Positions 25,274-34,707 of a DNA stretch of 64,000 bases are shown piece by piece. Within the stretch, counting starts at the first letter, position 1. Each line of letters opens with the position of its first letter. Both the position numbers and the translations under genes were made by a program. The notes beneath the pieces are model-generated. The model worked only from the letters and a program-made list of their open reading frames with translations, was not told the origin of the DNA and did not search any database. Source of the DNA: Glycomyces tenuis DSM 44171 (GTDB lineage Bacteria > Actinomycetota > Actinomycetes > Mycobacteriales > Micromonosporaceae); the NCBI RefSeq assembly GCF_000427885.1, contig NZ_ATYW01000003.1, forward strand, positions 62,001 to 126,000. The letters are read 5' to 3'.

Positions 25274-25582
25274 TCAATCGACGCCGCCGAGGCGCAGCAG
25301 TGCCGTGGTGGCCGCGGCGGCGACCACGACGACGGCCAGCGGCAGTCGCTTCCAGGCCAGGACCCCGCCGACGAGGACGCCGGCCGGCAGCGCCCACCCG
25401 GCCCACTCGTTCTCGACCATGACCGAGGAGGTCGCCACCAAGGCGACCAGTACCACCGTCGCACCGCGCTTGAGGAACTCCTCGGTCTCCTCGGACAGGT
25501 CGACGCGCCCGCGCAGCAGCGGTCCCGAGAGCCGGATCAGGAACGTGCCGACCGCCAGCACCGCGACATCGATCCACGTCAC
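25274..25582 (-). CDS. azlD: AzlD-family branched-chain amino-acid exporter small subunit, copy 1
   Basis: A 102-residue protein with three to four hydrophobic helices (TFLIRLSGPLL, ATVVLVALVATS, WALPAGVLVGGVLAWKRLP, VVVVAAAATTALL). AzlD is the small partner of AzlC, and the pair exports branched-chain amino acids (BrnFE in Corynebacterium). GTG 25582 overlaps the azlC stop by four bases. Its 3' third is nearly identical in DNA to the second azlD at 26325-26636. Confidence 0.85.
   Translation of the reverse strand: MTWIDVAVLAVGTFLIRLSGPLLRGRVDLSEETEEFLKRGATVVLVALVATSSVMVENEWAGWALPAGVLVGGVLAWKRLPLAVVVVAAAATTALLRLGGVD
25290..25396 (-). repeat. Near-identical azlD 3' segment, copy 1
   Basis: These 107 bases match 26341-26447 with a single mismatch, while the remainder of the two azlCD pairs is clearly diverged. 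It encodes the C-terminal helix and the loop before it. Confidence 0.9.
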
Positions 25583-26280
25583 CGGGGCGCCTCCTCCCGC
25601 TCGCGCCCCTTGCGGGGCCAGACGAAGACGAGCCCGAGCAGCGCCAGCAGCACCGGTATCCCCGCGGGCAGGAACGGGCTGGTCGCCAAGGCGATCGCCG
25701 CTCCGGTCACGGCCGCGAGCAGCGTCCCGCGGTCCTTCAGACTCGGGAGCACCAGCGCCAGGATGATCGCGGGCAGCGCCGCGTCCAGGCCCAGCGTCTC
25801 GGGCTCGGCGATCCAGCCGCCGATGAACATGCCCGCGAGGTTCCCGATCACCCACGCCACGGCGTTCCCGGCGCCGGTGGTCCAGTACGCGATCTCGGCG
25901 CGGCGCCGGTCGTCCCCTTCGGCCAGTGCGAAGGCCGTGGTGGTGTCGAGCAGGTTCTGCGTCCCGAGGATGCGGGTCCACCACCGGTCCCAGTACAGGT
26001 GCCCGACCGCCAGCCCGTACGGGATGTGGCGGAGGTTGAGGACGAGCCCGGTGGCGACGATCGCCAGTCCGCCGCCGCCCGCCGCGGCGACGCCGAGCGC
26101 CGCGAACTGCGCCGTGCCCGCGTAGACGAAGATCGACATGGCCCAGGTGATCCACCACGGCAGCCCCTGGGCGGTCGCCAGGGCCGCGAAGGCGGCGCCC
26201 GCGACGGCGATCCCGACGCTATAGGCGGCGGTGTCGCGCAGCAGGTCCCGGCCGATCACCGTGAAGACTCGGAAGGCCAT
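25579..26280 (-). CDS. azlC: AzlC-family branched-chain amino-acid exporter, copy 1
   Basis: A 233-residue membrane protein with about six to seven helices. Family hallmarks are the GLPWWITWAMSIFVYAGTAQ-like N-terminal block, LNLRHIPYGLAVG and GTQNLLDTTTAFALAE. With AzlD it exports branched-chain amino acids. Its stop overlaps the azlD GTG. Start at ATG 26280; no clear SD. It lies 44 bases downstream of a second azlCD pair on the same strand, with which it forms a tandem duplication. Confidence 0.88.
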   Translation of the reverse strand: MAFRVFTVIGRDLLRDTAAYSVGIAVAGAAFAALATAQGLPWWITWAMSIFVYAGTAQFAALGVAAAGGGGLAIVATGLVLNLRHIPYGLAVGHLYWDRWWTRILGTQNLLDTTTAFALAEGDDRRRAEIAYWTTGAGNAVAWVIGNLAGMFIGGWIAEPETLGLDAALPAIILALVLPSLKDRGTLLAAVTGAAIALATSPFLPAGIPVLLALLGLVFVWPRKGREREEAPR

Positions 26281-26324
26281 CCCGCACGGTTACCCGAACG
26301 AGGGCCGCCTTGAACGGCCGCCTG

Positions 26325-26636
26325 TCAGGCGATGCCCGCGAGGCGCAGCAGTGCCGTGGTGGCCGCGGCGGCGACCACGACGACCGCCAGCGGCAGTCGC
26401 TTCCAGGCCAGGACCCCGCCGACGAGGACGCCGGCCGGCAGCGCCCAACCGGCGAACTCGCCCTCGACGATGAGCGTCGAGGTCACCGTCAGCGCCAGGA
26501 GCACGACGGTCGCGCCGGCCTTCAGGATCGTCTCGGTCCGCTCGGACATGGTGAAGCGGTTGCGCAGGACGGGACCGGCGAGCCGGATCAGGAACGTCCC
26601 CGCCGCGAGCGCGATGATCGCCGCCAGCATCGTCAT
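26325..26636 (-). CDS. azlD: AzlD-family exporter small subunit, copy 2
   Basis: A 103-residue paralogue of the previous AzlD with the same three to four helices; begins MTMLAAIIALAAGTFLIRL. ATG 26636 overlaps the azlC copy 2 stop by four bases (ATGA). The last 36 residues are the same as in copy 1 apart from one or two positions, although the N-terminal halves differ. Confidence 0.85.
   Translation of the reverse strand: MTMLAAIIALAAGTFLIRLAGPVLRNRFTMSERTETILKAGATVVLLALTVTSTLIVEGEFAGWALPAGVLVGGVLAWKRLPLAVVVVAAAATTALLRLAGIA
26341..26447 (-). repeat. Near-identical azlD 3' segment, copy 2
   Basis: Second copy of the 107-base tract (106 matches with 25290-25396), consistent with recent gene conversion between tandem paralogues. 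Confidence 0.9.
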
Positions 26637-27334
26637 GACGCCGCCTCCCGTTCCTTCGGCTTGGTGCCGCGCCACATGACCACGAGCCCGAGCAGCGCCA
26701 GCAGCACCGGCAGACCGGCGGGCAGGAACAGGCTCGTGACCAGCGCGATCGCCGTGCCCGCGAGACCGGCCAGCAGCGTGGGCCTGTCGCGCAGCGCCGG
26801 CAGCACCAGGGAGAGCAGGATCGCCGGGAGCGCGGCGTCGAGCCCGAGGACCGCGGGATCGGCGATGAACTGCCCGGCCAGCGCCCCGATCACGGTCCCG
26901 ATGTTCCAGACCACGAACACGGTGGCCCCGACCGTCCAGAACGCGATCCTGGCCCGGCGGCGGTCCTCTCCGGCGGCGAGGGCGAACGCCGTGGACTGGT
27001 CCAGCAGCAAGTGCGTGCCGAGAAGCTTGGACCGCAGGCTCGTCCAGTACAGGCCGCCGACGGCCATGCCGTAGGGGATGTGCCGCATGTTGAGGATCAG
27101 CCCGGCCGCGACCCCGGCGAGCAGTCCGCCGCCGGTGGTCATGATCCCCAGCGTCGCGAACTGGGAGGCGCCGGCGAACACCAGCGCCGACATCGCCGTC
27201 GCCTGCCACCACGGGAGGCCCTCGGCGGTGGCGATCGCGCCGAAGGAGACGCCGACGATCAGGATGCCCGTCGCGAGCGCCGAGATGTCGCGCAGCAGCT
27301 CCGGGCCGATGGTGCGGATGAGACGTGAAGGCAC
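26633..27334 (-). CDS. azlC: AzlC-family branched-chain amino-acid exporter, copy 2
   Basis: A 233-residue paralogue of copy 1, the same length, sharing EGLPWWQATAMSALVFAG, ILNMRHIPYGMAVG and LLLDQSTAFALAAGEDRRRA. By eye the two AzlC proteins are about half to 60 percent identical, so the duplication is old. GTG 27334 starts the gene, which is the first of the four-gene azlCD-azlCD row. The two pairs may differ in substrate. Confidence 0.87.
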   Translation of the reverse strand: MPSRLIRTIGPELLRDISALATGILIVGVSFGAIATAEGLPWWQATAMSALVFAGASQFATLGIMTTGGGLLAGVAAGLILNMRHIPYGMAVGGLYWTSLRSKLLGTHLLLDQSTAFALAAGEDRRRARIAFWTVGATVFVVWNIGTVIGALAGQFIADPAVLGLDAALPAILLSLVLPALRDRPTLLAGLAGTAIALVTSLFLPAGLPVLLALLGLVVMWRGTKPKEREAAS

Positions 27335-27380
27335 TCGGCAAAGCTACCCCCGAGCGGCGACGGCCGACCGGACGGAGAAA

Positions 27381-27411
27381 GGGCGCGGCCGGTTCGTCAC
27401 CGGCCGCGCCC
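27381..27411 (-). terminator. Terminator of glnA
   Basis: A perfect 12-bp stem (27381-27392 with 27400-27411) followed on the minus strand by TTTCTCC. It lies 28 bases after the glnA stop. Confidence 0.85.
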
Positions 27412-27438
27412 CCGGGGGCATCGGGCTCTCAGACCTCG

Positions 27439-28863
<1,425 letters not shown>

Positions 28864-28901
28864 GAAGGTGTTCCTCTCGGTAGGTATATGGAGCTGAGAT
28901 C

Positions 28902-28995
28902 ATGGCTCGCGAGTCTCGCCATGGTGCCGGCATCCGGCTCGCGAGCGCCGTCGCTGGGCCGATTCATGGCTCGCAGGCGTCGCCATGCTGGCACC
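28902..28995. repeat. Imperfect direct repeats in the glnA leader
   Basis: ATGGCTCGC at 28902-28910 and 28965-28973 each open an approximately 27-30 base unit that continues with TCGCCATG and TGSC; most positions agree. They lie in the untranslated leader between the probable start (near 29024) and glnA. No gene is evident in 28864-29173. Confidence 0.6.
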
Positions 28996-29029
28996 GACGT
29001 CGCTGTCGACACCGCGGGTATTAGGCGAA

Positions 29030-29083
29030 ACGCTATCCGCGATCAGTTGCCTCAGCGTAAATCAAATGTTTCGCGCGTGTTAC
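29030..29083 (-). promoter_or_regulatory. GlnR box and promoter of glnA
   Basis: On the minus strand 29083-29046 reads GTAAC-n6-GAAAC-n6-TTTAC-n6-GCAAC, the tandem a1-b1-a2-b2 arrangement defined for GlnR in Streptomyces, with exact 6-base spacing throughout. A -10 candidate TAGCGT follows at 29035-29030, so the box sits just upstream of or over the -35 region. Confidence 0.8.
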
Positions 29084-29161
29084 TTGAAGCTGTTACGCCG
29101 CCATCTGTTGACCGAACCCACTGTTCACGGCACTGAAGACGGCCGCTGAACGACCGGCCCG

Positions 29162-29167
29162 TAGACT
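29162..29167 (+). promoter_or_regulatory. -10 box of the leaderless RDD gene
   Basis: TAGACT lies six bases before the ATG at 29174, with no SD in between. This is the spacing that places the RNA start on the A of the ATG. Confidence 0.5.
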
Positions 29168-29173
29168 CGCGCC

Positions 29174-29602
29174 ATGACGACCGAACGCGGTGGCGCGGAA
29201 GCCGGAGCGGACGAGGCCGGACAGGATCTCGCCGGTCTCGGCGAACGCTTCACGGCCCTGTTCATCGACTGGGTCGCGTGCCTGGTGCTCACCTATCTCC
29301 TCGAATGGATCGGCCTGGGGATCCCCGGCCCCGCCGGCGTCAACGTCGCGACCCCGGTCCTGTTCATCGTCTACTACTCCTTCGCCATGACCGTCGGCTC
29401 CCAGAGCCTGGGCATGGCGATCATGCGGATCGCCTGCGTCTCGGCCGCCACCGGCGGCCGGCTCGGCCTGCCGCGGGCCGTCCTCCGCGCGGTGCTGCTC
29501 TCGCTGGTCCTCCCGGCGCTCACCACGCTGGCCGACCCCTACCACCGCGGACTGCACGACCGGGCCGCCGGATCGGTCATGCTCAAAGTCGCGGGAGCCT
29601 AA
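29174..29602 (+). CDS. RDD-family membrane protein
   Basis: A 142-residue protein with three hydrophobic helices (about residues 30-52, 60-85, 105-120). RDD-type residues occur in LGERFTALFIDWVACLV (Arg/Asp in helix 1) and DPYHRGLHDRAAGSVM near the C-terminus, the conserved HDRxAGT-like end. RDD proteins include Na+/H+ antiporter-like and unknown functions; a copy beside glnA is common in actinomycetes. Probably leaderless. Its TAA (29600-29602) overlaps the convergent NYN gene's stop. Confidence 0.82.
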   Translation: MTTERGGAEAGADEAGQDLAGLGERFTALFIDWVACLVLTYLLEWIGLGIPGPAGVNVATPVLFIVYYSFAMTVGSQSLGMAIMRIACVSAATGGRLGLPRAVLRAVLLSLVLPALTTLADPYHRGLHDRAAGSVMLKVAGA

Positions 29603-30939
29603 CCACGCTGGATCCGCTTCACCAGCATCGGCGAGGGCACCGTGTAGGCGTCGTGCCGCCGCACCCGGTCGGCGACCTCCCGGTCCGAGGAGACCACGAC
29701 GACCGGCCGTCCCTTCGGCTCCACCCTGGCCAGGTCCACCACCACGTCGTCGGCGATCTCGCCCTTCGCGCTGAACAGCACCCGCACCCCGCGCGCGCTC
29801 GGCTTCGCCCCGAAGATCGGGTCCGCGCCGTCGAAGACCACCGTGATCTCGGCGTTCGTCTGCGTCGCCAGCGCCCCCAGCCCCTGCACGAGCCGGTTGC
29901 GCTGCTGCTCCAGCGTCAGCGTGTCGCCCCACGCGCTGATGGTGACGTTGTAGCCGTCGACGATCAGATGCGAGTTCGGCAGCGACAGCAGATGGTCGAG
30001 CCGCTGCGGATCGGTCTGCTCCAGTCCCCGCGAGCCCTCCGCCTCCCGCGTGTCGGGCTCGGCGCAGTGCTCCTCGGCGACGTAGTCGGCCGGGCGCTCG
30101 GCCACCGGCTCGAGCCCCAGCTCGCGGCGCAGCCCGATCGCGGTGCCCGACAGCGTCTCCATCAGCAGCCACAGCCGCGAGTCCGCGAGCCGGTCCGCCT
30201 CGCGCCCGGCCCGCCGGATCTCCTCGAGCTGCGTGCGCAGCGACTCCACTTCGCCCTCGAGGCGGCGCCGCTCGGCCCGGCGCTCCGAGTCGGCCTGCTT
30301 GAGCCGGCCGCGCTCGGCGGCCAGGTCCCCGCTGAGCTTCGCGATCCGCTCCTCGGCCTCGCGCAGGTCCTTGCGCGCCCTGCGCAGTTCCTCCTGGAGC
30401 CCGCTCGCCGCCGAGCGCTGCTCGGCCAGGGCTCCGCGCAGCCGCTGGTTCTCCTTGTCGGCCGAGGCGAGCCGCCGCGCGGCCTCCGCGTCGGCCGGTT
30501 CCGCCGCCGCGGCGGCCTTCGGCTCCTCGCGGGAGGCCTCGGCCGCGTTCGCCACCAGCGTCCGCCAGCCCTCGGGCCGCAGCAGGTAGGCGAGGGCGGC
30601 CACCTCGGAGGGGTCGGCCATCGCCGAGACGGGCTTCCCGTCGCTGATCGCCCGCACCAGCGGCGCGTCGGTCGACTCGAGGACCTCGCCCAAGCGCGCG
30701 CGGAACTCGTCGCCGCCGGCCAGCTCCGCGGCGATGTCGGCGCGGGCCAGCTTGGCGCGCCTGGCCGGATTGAACTTGAGGAAGCGGCGCAGCTTCGCCG
30801 GGACCTTCGCGGGCGGCAGGCCCCGCATGGCGGCGGAGGCGATTTCGACGGTCCTGCGGCGCACCGGCTCGGTCAGGAAGACCGCCGGTTCGGGTTCGTC
30901 TCGGTCCGTGGGCTCCTGACCGTCGTCGCCGCTCGTCAT
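29599..30939 (-). CDS. NYN/PIN-like domain protein with coiled coil
   Basis: A 446-residue protein. An N-terminal helical region contains a YxxL-type PAKLRRFLKFNPARRAK stretch; residues about 150-265 form a long heptad-rich Ala/Glu/Arg coiled coil; the C-terminal 160 residues are a YacP-like NYN nuclease fold beginning LIVDGYNVT (catalytic Asp) with TVVFDGADP and VVVSSDREVADR. This architecture (helical domain, coiled coil, YacP/NYN) is conserved next to glnA in many actinobacteria; a role in RNA metabolism is inferred. The start is set at MTSGDDGQE (30939), since upstream codons read like intergenic sequence; no SD is seen. Confidence 0.82.
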   Translation of the reverse strand: MTSGDDGQEPTDRDEPEPAVFLTEPVRRRTVEIASAAMRGLPPAKVPAKLRRFLKFNPARRAKLARADIAAELAGGDEFRARLGEVLESTDAPLVRAISDGKPVSAMADPSEVAALAYLLRPEGWRTLVANAAEASREEPKAAAAAEPADAEAARRLASADKENQRLRGALAEQRSAASGLQEELRRARKDLREAEERIAKLSGDLAAERGRLKQADSERRAERRRLEGEVESLRTQLEEIRRAGREADRLADSRLWLLMETLSGTAIGLRRELGLEPVAERPADYVAEEHCAEPDTREAEGSRGLEQTDPQRLDHLLSLPNSHLIVDGYNVTISAWGDTLTLEQQRNRLVQGLGALATQTNAEITVVFDGADPIFGAKPSARGVRVLFSAKGEIADDVVVDLARVEPKGRPVVVVSSDREVADRVRRHDAYTVPSPMLVKRIQRG

Positions 30940-31032
30940 GGGCACCAGTGTGCCACCGCCGTCACCGGCCGCACCGATCGCGTGCGCGGACGCCCCGCCC
31001 GCCGGCGGCGAACCGACTCCGGGCGTACACCC

Positions 31033-31051
31033 CGGATTCCTTCGGAATCCG
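31033..31051. repeat. Inverted repeat upstream of the PimB-like gene
   Basis: CGGATTCC (31033-31040) and GGAATCCG (31044-31051) with a TTC loop. It lies about 40 bases before the start codon and could be an operator or a leader hairpin. Confidence 0.4.
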
Positions 31052-31091
31052 ATCCGGCGTGACAGACTGGAGCAGTCATGGAGGGGGCATG

Positions 31092-32228
31092 ATGAGCCGA
31101 ACGCTGCTGGTGACGAACGACTTTCCGCCCCGCAGGGGCGGCATCCAGACCTTCGTACACGGCATGGCGCTGCGGCTGCCGTCCGACGACCTGGTCGTCT
31201 ACACCTCGACCTCTCCCGGCCACGCCGAATTCGACGCCGCCCAGCCATTCACCGTGGTCCGCGACCGGACCTCGATGCTCCTGCCGACGCCGCGGGTGGC
31301 CAGGGCCGTCACCGCGATCGCCCGCGAGCACCGGTGCGACCGCGTGTGGTTCGGCGCCGCCGCCCCGCTCGGCCTCCTCGCCGCGGGCCTGCTGCACGAC
31401 ACCGGCATCGAGCGGGCCATCGCGCTCACCCACGGCCACGAGGTCGGCTGGGCGATGATGCCCGGCACTCGCGGGACGCTGCGGCGCATCGCCGGGTCGC
31501 TCGACGTCATGACCTACCTGGGCGGCTACACCTACCGGCGGCTCGCCCCCGTCGCCGGGGAGCTCACCCGCCTCGAGCAGCTGACCTTCGGGATCGACAC
31601 CGAGACGTTCAACCCGCACGTCGACGGCGCCCCGATCCGCGCCCGCCACGCCCTCGGCGAGCTGCCGGTGATCGTGTGCGTCTCGCGGCTGGTGCCGCGC
31701 AAGGGCCAGGACAAGCTGATCGCGGCCCTCCCGCGCGTCCGCGAGCTGGTCGGCGAGGACGTGCGGCTGCTCGTCGTCGGCCAGGGCCCTTACGGGAACC
31801 GGCTGCGGGAACTGGCCCGCCACCACCGCGTGGAGCACGCGGTGACCTTCACCGGCGCGGTCCCCGAGCACGAGCTCGCCCCGCACTTCGCGGCCGGGGA
31901 CGTGTTCGCGATGCCGTGCCGCACCCGCCGCCATGGCCTGGACGTCGAAGGGCTGGGCGCGGTGTTCCTGGAGGCCGCCGCGTGCGGCCTGCCGGTCATC
32001 GCCGGGGACTCCGGGGGCGCGCCGGACACCGTGCTGCACGACCAGTCGGGCTGGGTGGTCGACGGTCGGGACGTCGGCGAGATCGCCCACCGCCTCACGC
32101 AGGTCCTCACCGACCGGCCGCTGGCCGAGAAGTTCGGGGCGGCCAGTCGGGAGTGGGCGTGCGGCGAGTGGACGTGGGACCGCCAGGCCGGCCGCCTCGA
32201 GGCCATGCTCTACGGCGAAACCGTCTAG
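31092..32228 (+). CDS. pimB: GT4 mannosyltransferase of the PimB' type
   Basis: A 378-residue GT-B fold glycosyltransferase. The N-terminal acceptor domain opens with LLVTNDFPPRRGGIQTFV, the GGIQ glycine-rich motif of PimB'-like enzymes; the C-terminal domain has VCVSRLVPRKGQDKLI, LLVVGQGPYGNRL and the nucleotide-sugar motif GLGAVFLEAAACGLPVIAG (Glu-x7-Glu region). PimB' adds the second mannose to phosphatidylinositol monomannoside at the inner membrane face. Two ATG codons stand in tandem (31089 and 31092); the GGAGGGGG just upstream suits the second better. The substrate assignment rests on the family resemblance and could be another GDP-mannose enzyme. Confidence 0.82.
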   Translation: MSRTLLVTNDFPPRRGGIQTFVHGMALRLPSDDLVVYTSTSPGHAEFDAAQPFTVVRDRTSMLLPTPRVARAVTAIAREHRCDRVWFGAAAPLGLLAAGLLHDTGIERAIALTHGHEVGWAMMPGTRGTLRRIAGSLDVMTYLGGYTYRRLAPVAGELTRLEQLTFGIDTETFNPHVDGAPIRARHALGELPVIVCVSRLVPRKGQDKLIAALPRVRELVGEDVRLLVVGQGPYGNRLRELARHHRVEHAVTFTGAVPEHELAPHFAAGDVFAMPCRTRRHGLDVEGLGAVFLEAAACGLPVIAGDSGGAPDTVLHDQSGWVVDGRDVGEIAHRLTQVLTDRPLAEKFGAASREWACGEWTWDRQAGRLEAMLYGETV

Positions 32229-32256
32229 GGGCGTCTGGCGAGCCGGACACCCCTAG
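32225..32256. terminator. Bidirectional hairpin containing both convergent stop codons
   Basis: CTAGGGG (32225-32231) and CCCCTAG (32250-32256) flank an inner GTCTGGC/GCCGGAC stem. The stop of the pimB-like gene is in one arm and the stop of the response regulator in the other. No U-tract follows. Confidence 0.7.
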
Positions 32257-32942
32257 AACTTCGGCTGGTCGGGGGCTTCCAGGAGACCCAGCTTCAGGGC
32301 CGTCATCAGCGCCTGCGCGCGGTTGCCCGCGCCGAGCTTCTCGTACAGCTTCGAGATGTGCGTCTTCGCCGTCGACTCCGAGACGTACAGCTGCTTCGCG
32401 ATCCCGGCCACGGACAGGCCGTCGGCGAGCAGCTTGAGCACCTGCGACTCCCGGGGCGACAGCTGCGGGCCCGTGGGCGTCAGGCGGCGCTGCATCGCCT
32501 CGGCCAGGTCCGCGGCGCTGAACGCCGTCGGGTTCGACGCGGCGTGCCGCGCCGCCGAGACCACGTCGTTCGCGGGGGCGCTCTTCGGCACGAACGCGCT
32601 CGCACCCGCGTCCAGCGCGCCGAACAGCTGGTCGTCGCCCGCGTACATCGTCAGCACCACGATGCCCATGTTCGGGTGGGCCTTGCGGAGCTTGCGCGTC
32701 GCGTCCAGTCCGGAGCCGTCGGGGAGGCGGAGATCCATGATGACGACGCTGGGCATCAGCGAGGCGGCCAGGCGCAGGCCGTCGCCGGCCGTGTCGGCCT
32801 CGCCGACGACCTCGAACTGGGGGTCGCGGTCGAAGGCGTGCCGAAGGCCCTTGCGGATCAGATCGTGGTCGTCGACGATCAGGACCGTCGTCTGACCGGT
32901 CGATTCAGGCGCGTCAGCGTTCATCTCTGTCTCTTTCCTCAT
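32253..32942 (-). CDS. NarL/LuxR-family response regulator
   Basis: A 229-residue regulator: receiver domain residues about 18-135 with acidic pocket VDDHD, phospho-acceptor Asp70 in VVIMDLRLPDGSG and Lys120 in FVPKSA; LuxR HTH about residues 160-225 (LSPRESQVLKLLADGLSVAG). It is the partner of the histidine kinase whose gene it overlaps by 29 bases. ATG 32942 is chosen because GAGG lies six bases before it; ATG 32924 is also in frame. Target genes are not visible here; the operon begins with an acyl-CoA synthetase. Confidence 0.92.
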   Translation of the reverse strand: MRKETEMNADAPESTGQTTVLIVDDHDLIRKGLRHAFDRDPQFEVVGEADTAGDGLRLAASLMPSVVIMDLRLPDGSGLDATRKLRKAHPNMGIVVLTMYAGDDQLFGALDAGASAFVPKSAPANDVVSAARHAASNPTAFSAADLAEAMQRRLTPTGPQLSPRESQVLKLLADGLSVAGIAKQLYVSESTAKTHISKLYEKLGAGNRAQALMTALKLGLLEAPDQPKF

Positions 32943-34698
32943 CGGCTACCTCGGATCCGGTGGACCCGATGGGCGCGGTAGTGCTCTGTTCGGTTGAAGC
33001 CATGCGGTCGGCGGCCGCCCACTCCTCGGCCCCCGGGTGCGAAGGCGAGGTCTTCGGGGTCGGACGGGCGGAGGCGTTGAGCACCACCGCCACGGTGGTG
33101 CCGTGCGGCTGGTGGGGCCGGATCTCCAGCGAGCCCCTGATCCGCTCGGCGCGCTCGCTCATGATCGCCAGCCCGTACCGCCCCTCGGAGGCCTCCCCGG
33201 CCAGTCCCTGGCCGTCGTCGGTGACCTCGATCCGCGTGTACGGCGGGTCGACTTCGCAGGTGACCCAGAGGTTCTCGGCCCGGGCGTGCTTCCGGGCGTT
33301 GGTGATCGCCTCCTGAGCGATCCTGAGCAGCTCGGCTTCGGTGCTCGCCGGGAGCCGGGCCCCGCCTTCGTCGAGCGACAGGTGGACCCGCAGTCCGGCG
33401 GAGGCGCCCACAGTACGAGCATAGTCCGCGATGGCCGATGCCAGCCCGCCTTGGCGGTCGACGTTCGAACGCAGTTCGAACAGCGAGAAGCGAAGCTCGG
33501 TCACCAGACGGGTGACCTCGCTGCGCAGGTCCTCGAGTTCGGTCGAGGCCTCGCCGGCGTCGTCCGGCAGGACCGCCATCGCGTTGTCGATGCCGTAGCC
33601 GAGCATCGCGAGCTCCTGGGCGATGCCGTCGTGGATCTCGCGGGCCAGCCGCTGGCGCTCCTCGGTGGTCGCCATCGACCTGACGTCCTCGAACAGCAGC
33701 GCCGTCTCCAGCCGCAGCGCGGCGCCCTTGGTCTGCTCCTCGGCGTCGGTAATGGACTCGGCGCCGAACGCCGCCGGGTCGTCGGACTCGATCGCCACGA
33801 GGCCGACGGTGCGGCCCTCGGCGACCAGCGGGATCACCAGCGACGCCACCGGGCCCTGCGTCGATCGCGACAGCGGCAGCTGTCCGGCCTGCGGTTTCTG
33901 CCCGGCCCAGGCGTCGGCCAGGAGCGCGTTCATCTGCGGCGAGGTCTCCCAGTCGACCCGTTCGTCGGCATGCTGGGCCAGGACCACGAGCCGCCGGCCC
34001 GAGGACGCGGCGAGGACGGCCGCCCGGTCGGCGCCGGGGATGCGCACGACCGTGTCGACCAGTTCGGTGGCGATGCCGCCGGGGTCGAGCGTGGAGCCGG
34101 GGAGCTGCCGGGCGACAACCCGCAGCTGCGTCAGCAGGGCCGCGGCCTCGGCGTACGGCAGTTGCGAATGGCTCAGGTCGCTCCTGCGGGAGCGGCGCAG
34201 CCACCACGCGCCGACCGCCGAGGCCATGCCGAAGGCCAGTGCGACGGCCACGGTGGTGACGTAGGTGCCGCGGTCGAACGACGGCAGCCGCGGGGTCTGG
34301 ACGACCAGGCCGACGGCGGCGATCGCCAGCAGCGTCGGCGGCCCCCAGTCGCGCAGCCAGGCGTAGCGGACCGGTTCGCCGGGGGCGGCCGCGTCGAAGG
34401 CGGCCGTGGCGAACGGCGCGATCAGGTACGGCAGCATCCAGGCGGGGAGTCCGCCGGTGGCGAGGGTGCCGAGCACGACGACCACGACCTCGGCCAGGCG
34501 CCCCGCCGGGGCGAGCACGCGGTGGCGGGGGAGGACGATCCCCGGCAGCGCCGTGAGCGCGAGAATGCCGCACCAGGTGGCGGCGGAGGCGAAGCCGACC
34601 GACGCCCAGCCGAAGGCCGCGACGAGCGCGAAGAGCACCGCTCGCAGCGCCACGGCGGGTAGGCGCCACTGCCGTTCGAGGACCGCCTCCTCGCTCAT
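32914..34698 (-). CDS. GAF-domain sensor histidine kinase (NarL-type partner)
   Basis: A 594-residue membrane kinase. Residues about 15-175 hold five to six hydrophobic segments; 185-335 is a GAF domain (PGADRAAVLAA, LVIPLVAEGRTVGLVAIES); the HisKA_3 dimerisation helix has the phospho-acceptor His356 in LAREIHDGIAQELAM; the HATPase includes EAITNARKHARA (N box) and VTDDGQGLAG. A Thr/Ser/Glu-rich tail of about 45 residues follows. The ligand of the GAF or membrane domain is unknown. It starts nine bases after the acyl-CoA synthetase stop and overlaps the regulator gene, so all three form one operon. Confidence 0.92.
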   Translation of the reverse strand: MSEEAVLERQWRLPAVALRAVLFALVAAFGWASVGFASAATWCGILALTALPGIVLPRHRVLAPAGRLAEVVVVVLGTLATGGLPAWMLPYLIAPFATAAFDAAAPGEPVRYAWLRDWGPPTLLAIAAVGLVVQTPRLPSFDRGTYVTTVAVALAFGMASAVGAWWLRRSRRSDLSHSQLPYAEAAALLTQLRVVARQLPGSTLDPGGIATELVDTVVRIPGADRAAVLAASSGRRLVVLAQHADERVDWETSPQMNALLADAWAGQKPQAGQLPLSRSTQGPVASLVIPLVAEGRTVGLVAIESDDPAAFGAESITDAEEQTKGAALRLETALLFEDVRSMATTEERQRLAREIHDGIAQELAMLGYGIDNAMAVLPDDAGEASTELEDLRSEVTRLVTELRFSLFELRSNVDRQGGLASAIADYARTVGASAGLRVHLSLDEGGARLPASTEAELLRIAQEAITNARKHARAENLWVTCEVDPPYTRIEVTDDGQGLAGEASEGRYGLAIMSERAERIRGSLEIRPHQPHGTTVAVVLNASARPTPKTSPSHPGAEEWAAADRMASTEQSTTAPIGSTGSEVADEERDRDER

Positions 34699-34707
34699 GC
34701 AGCCTCG

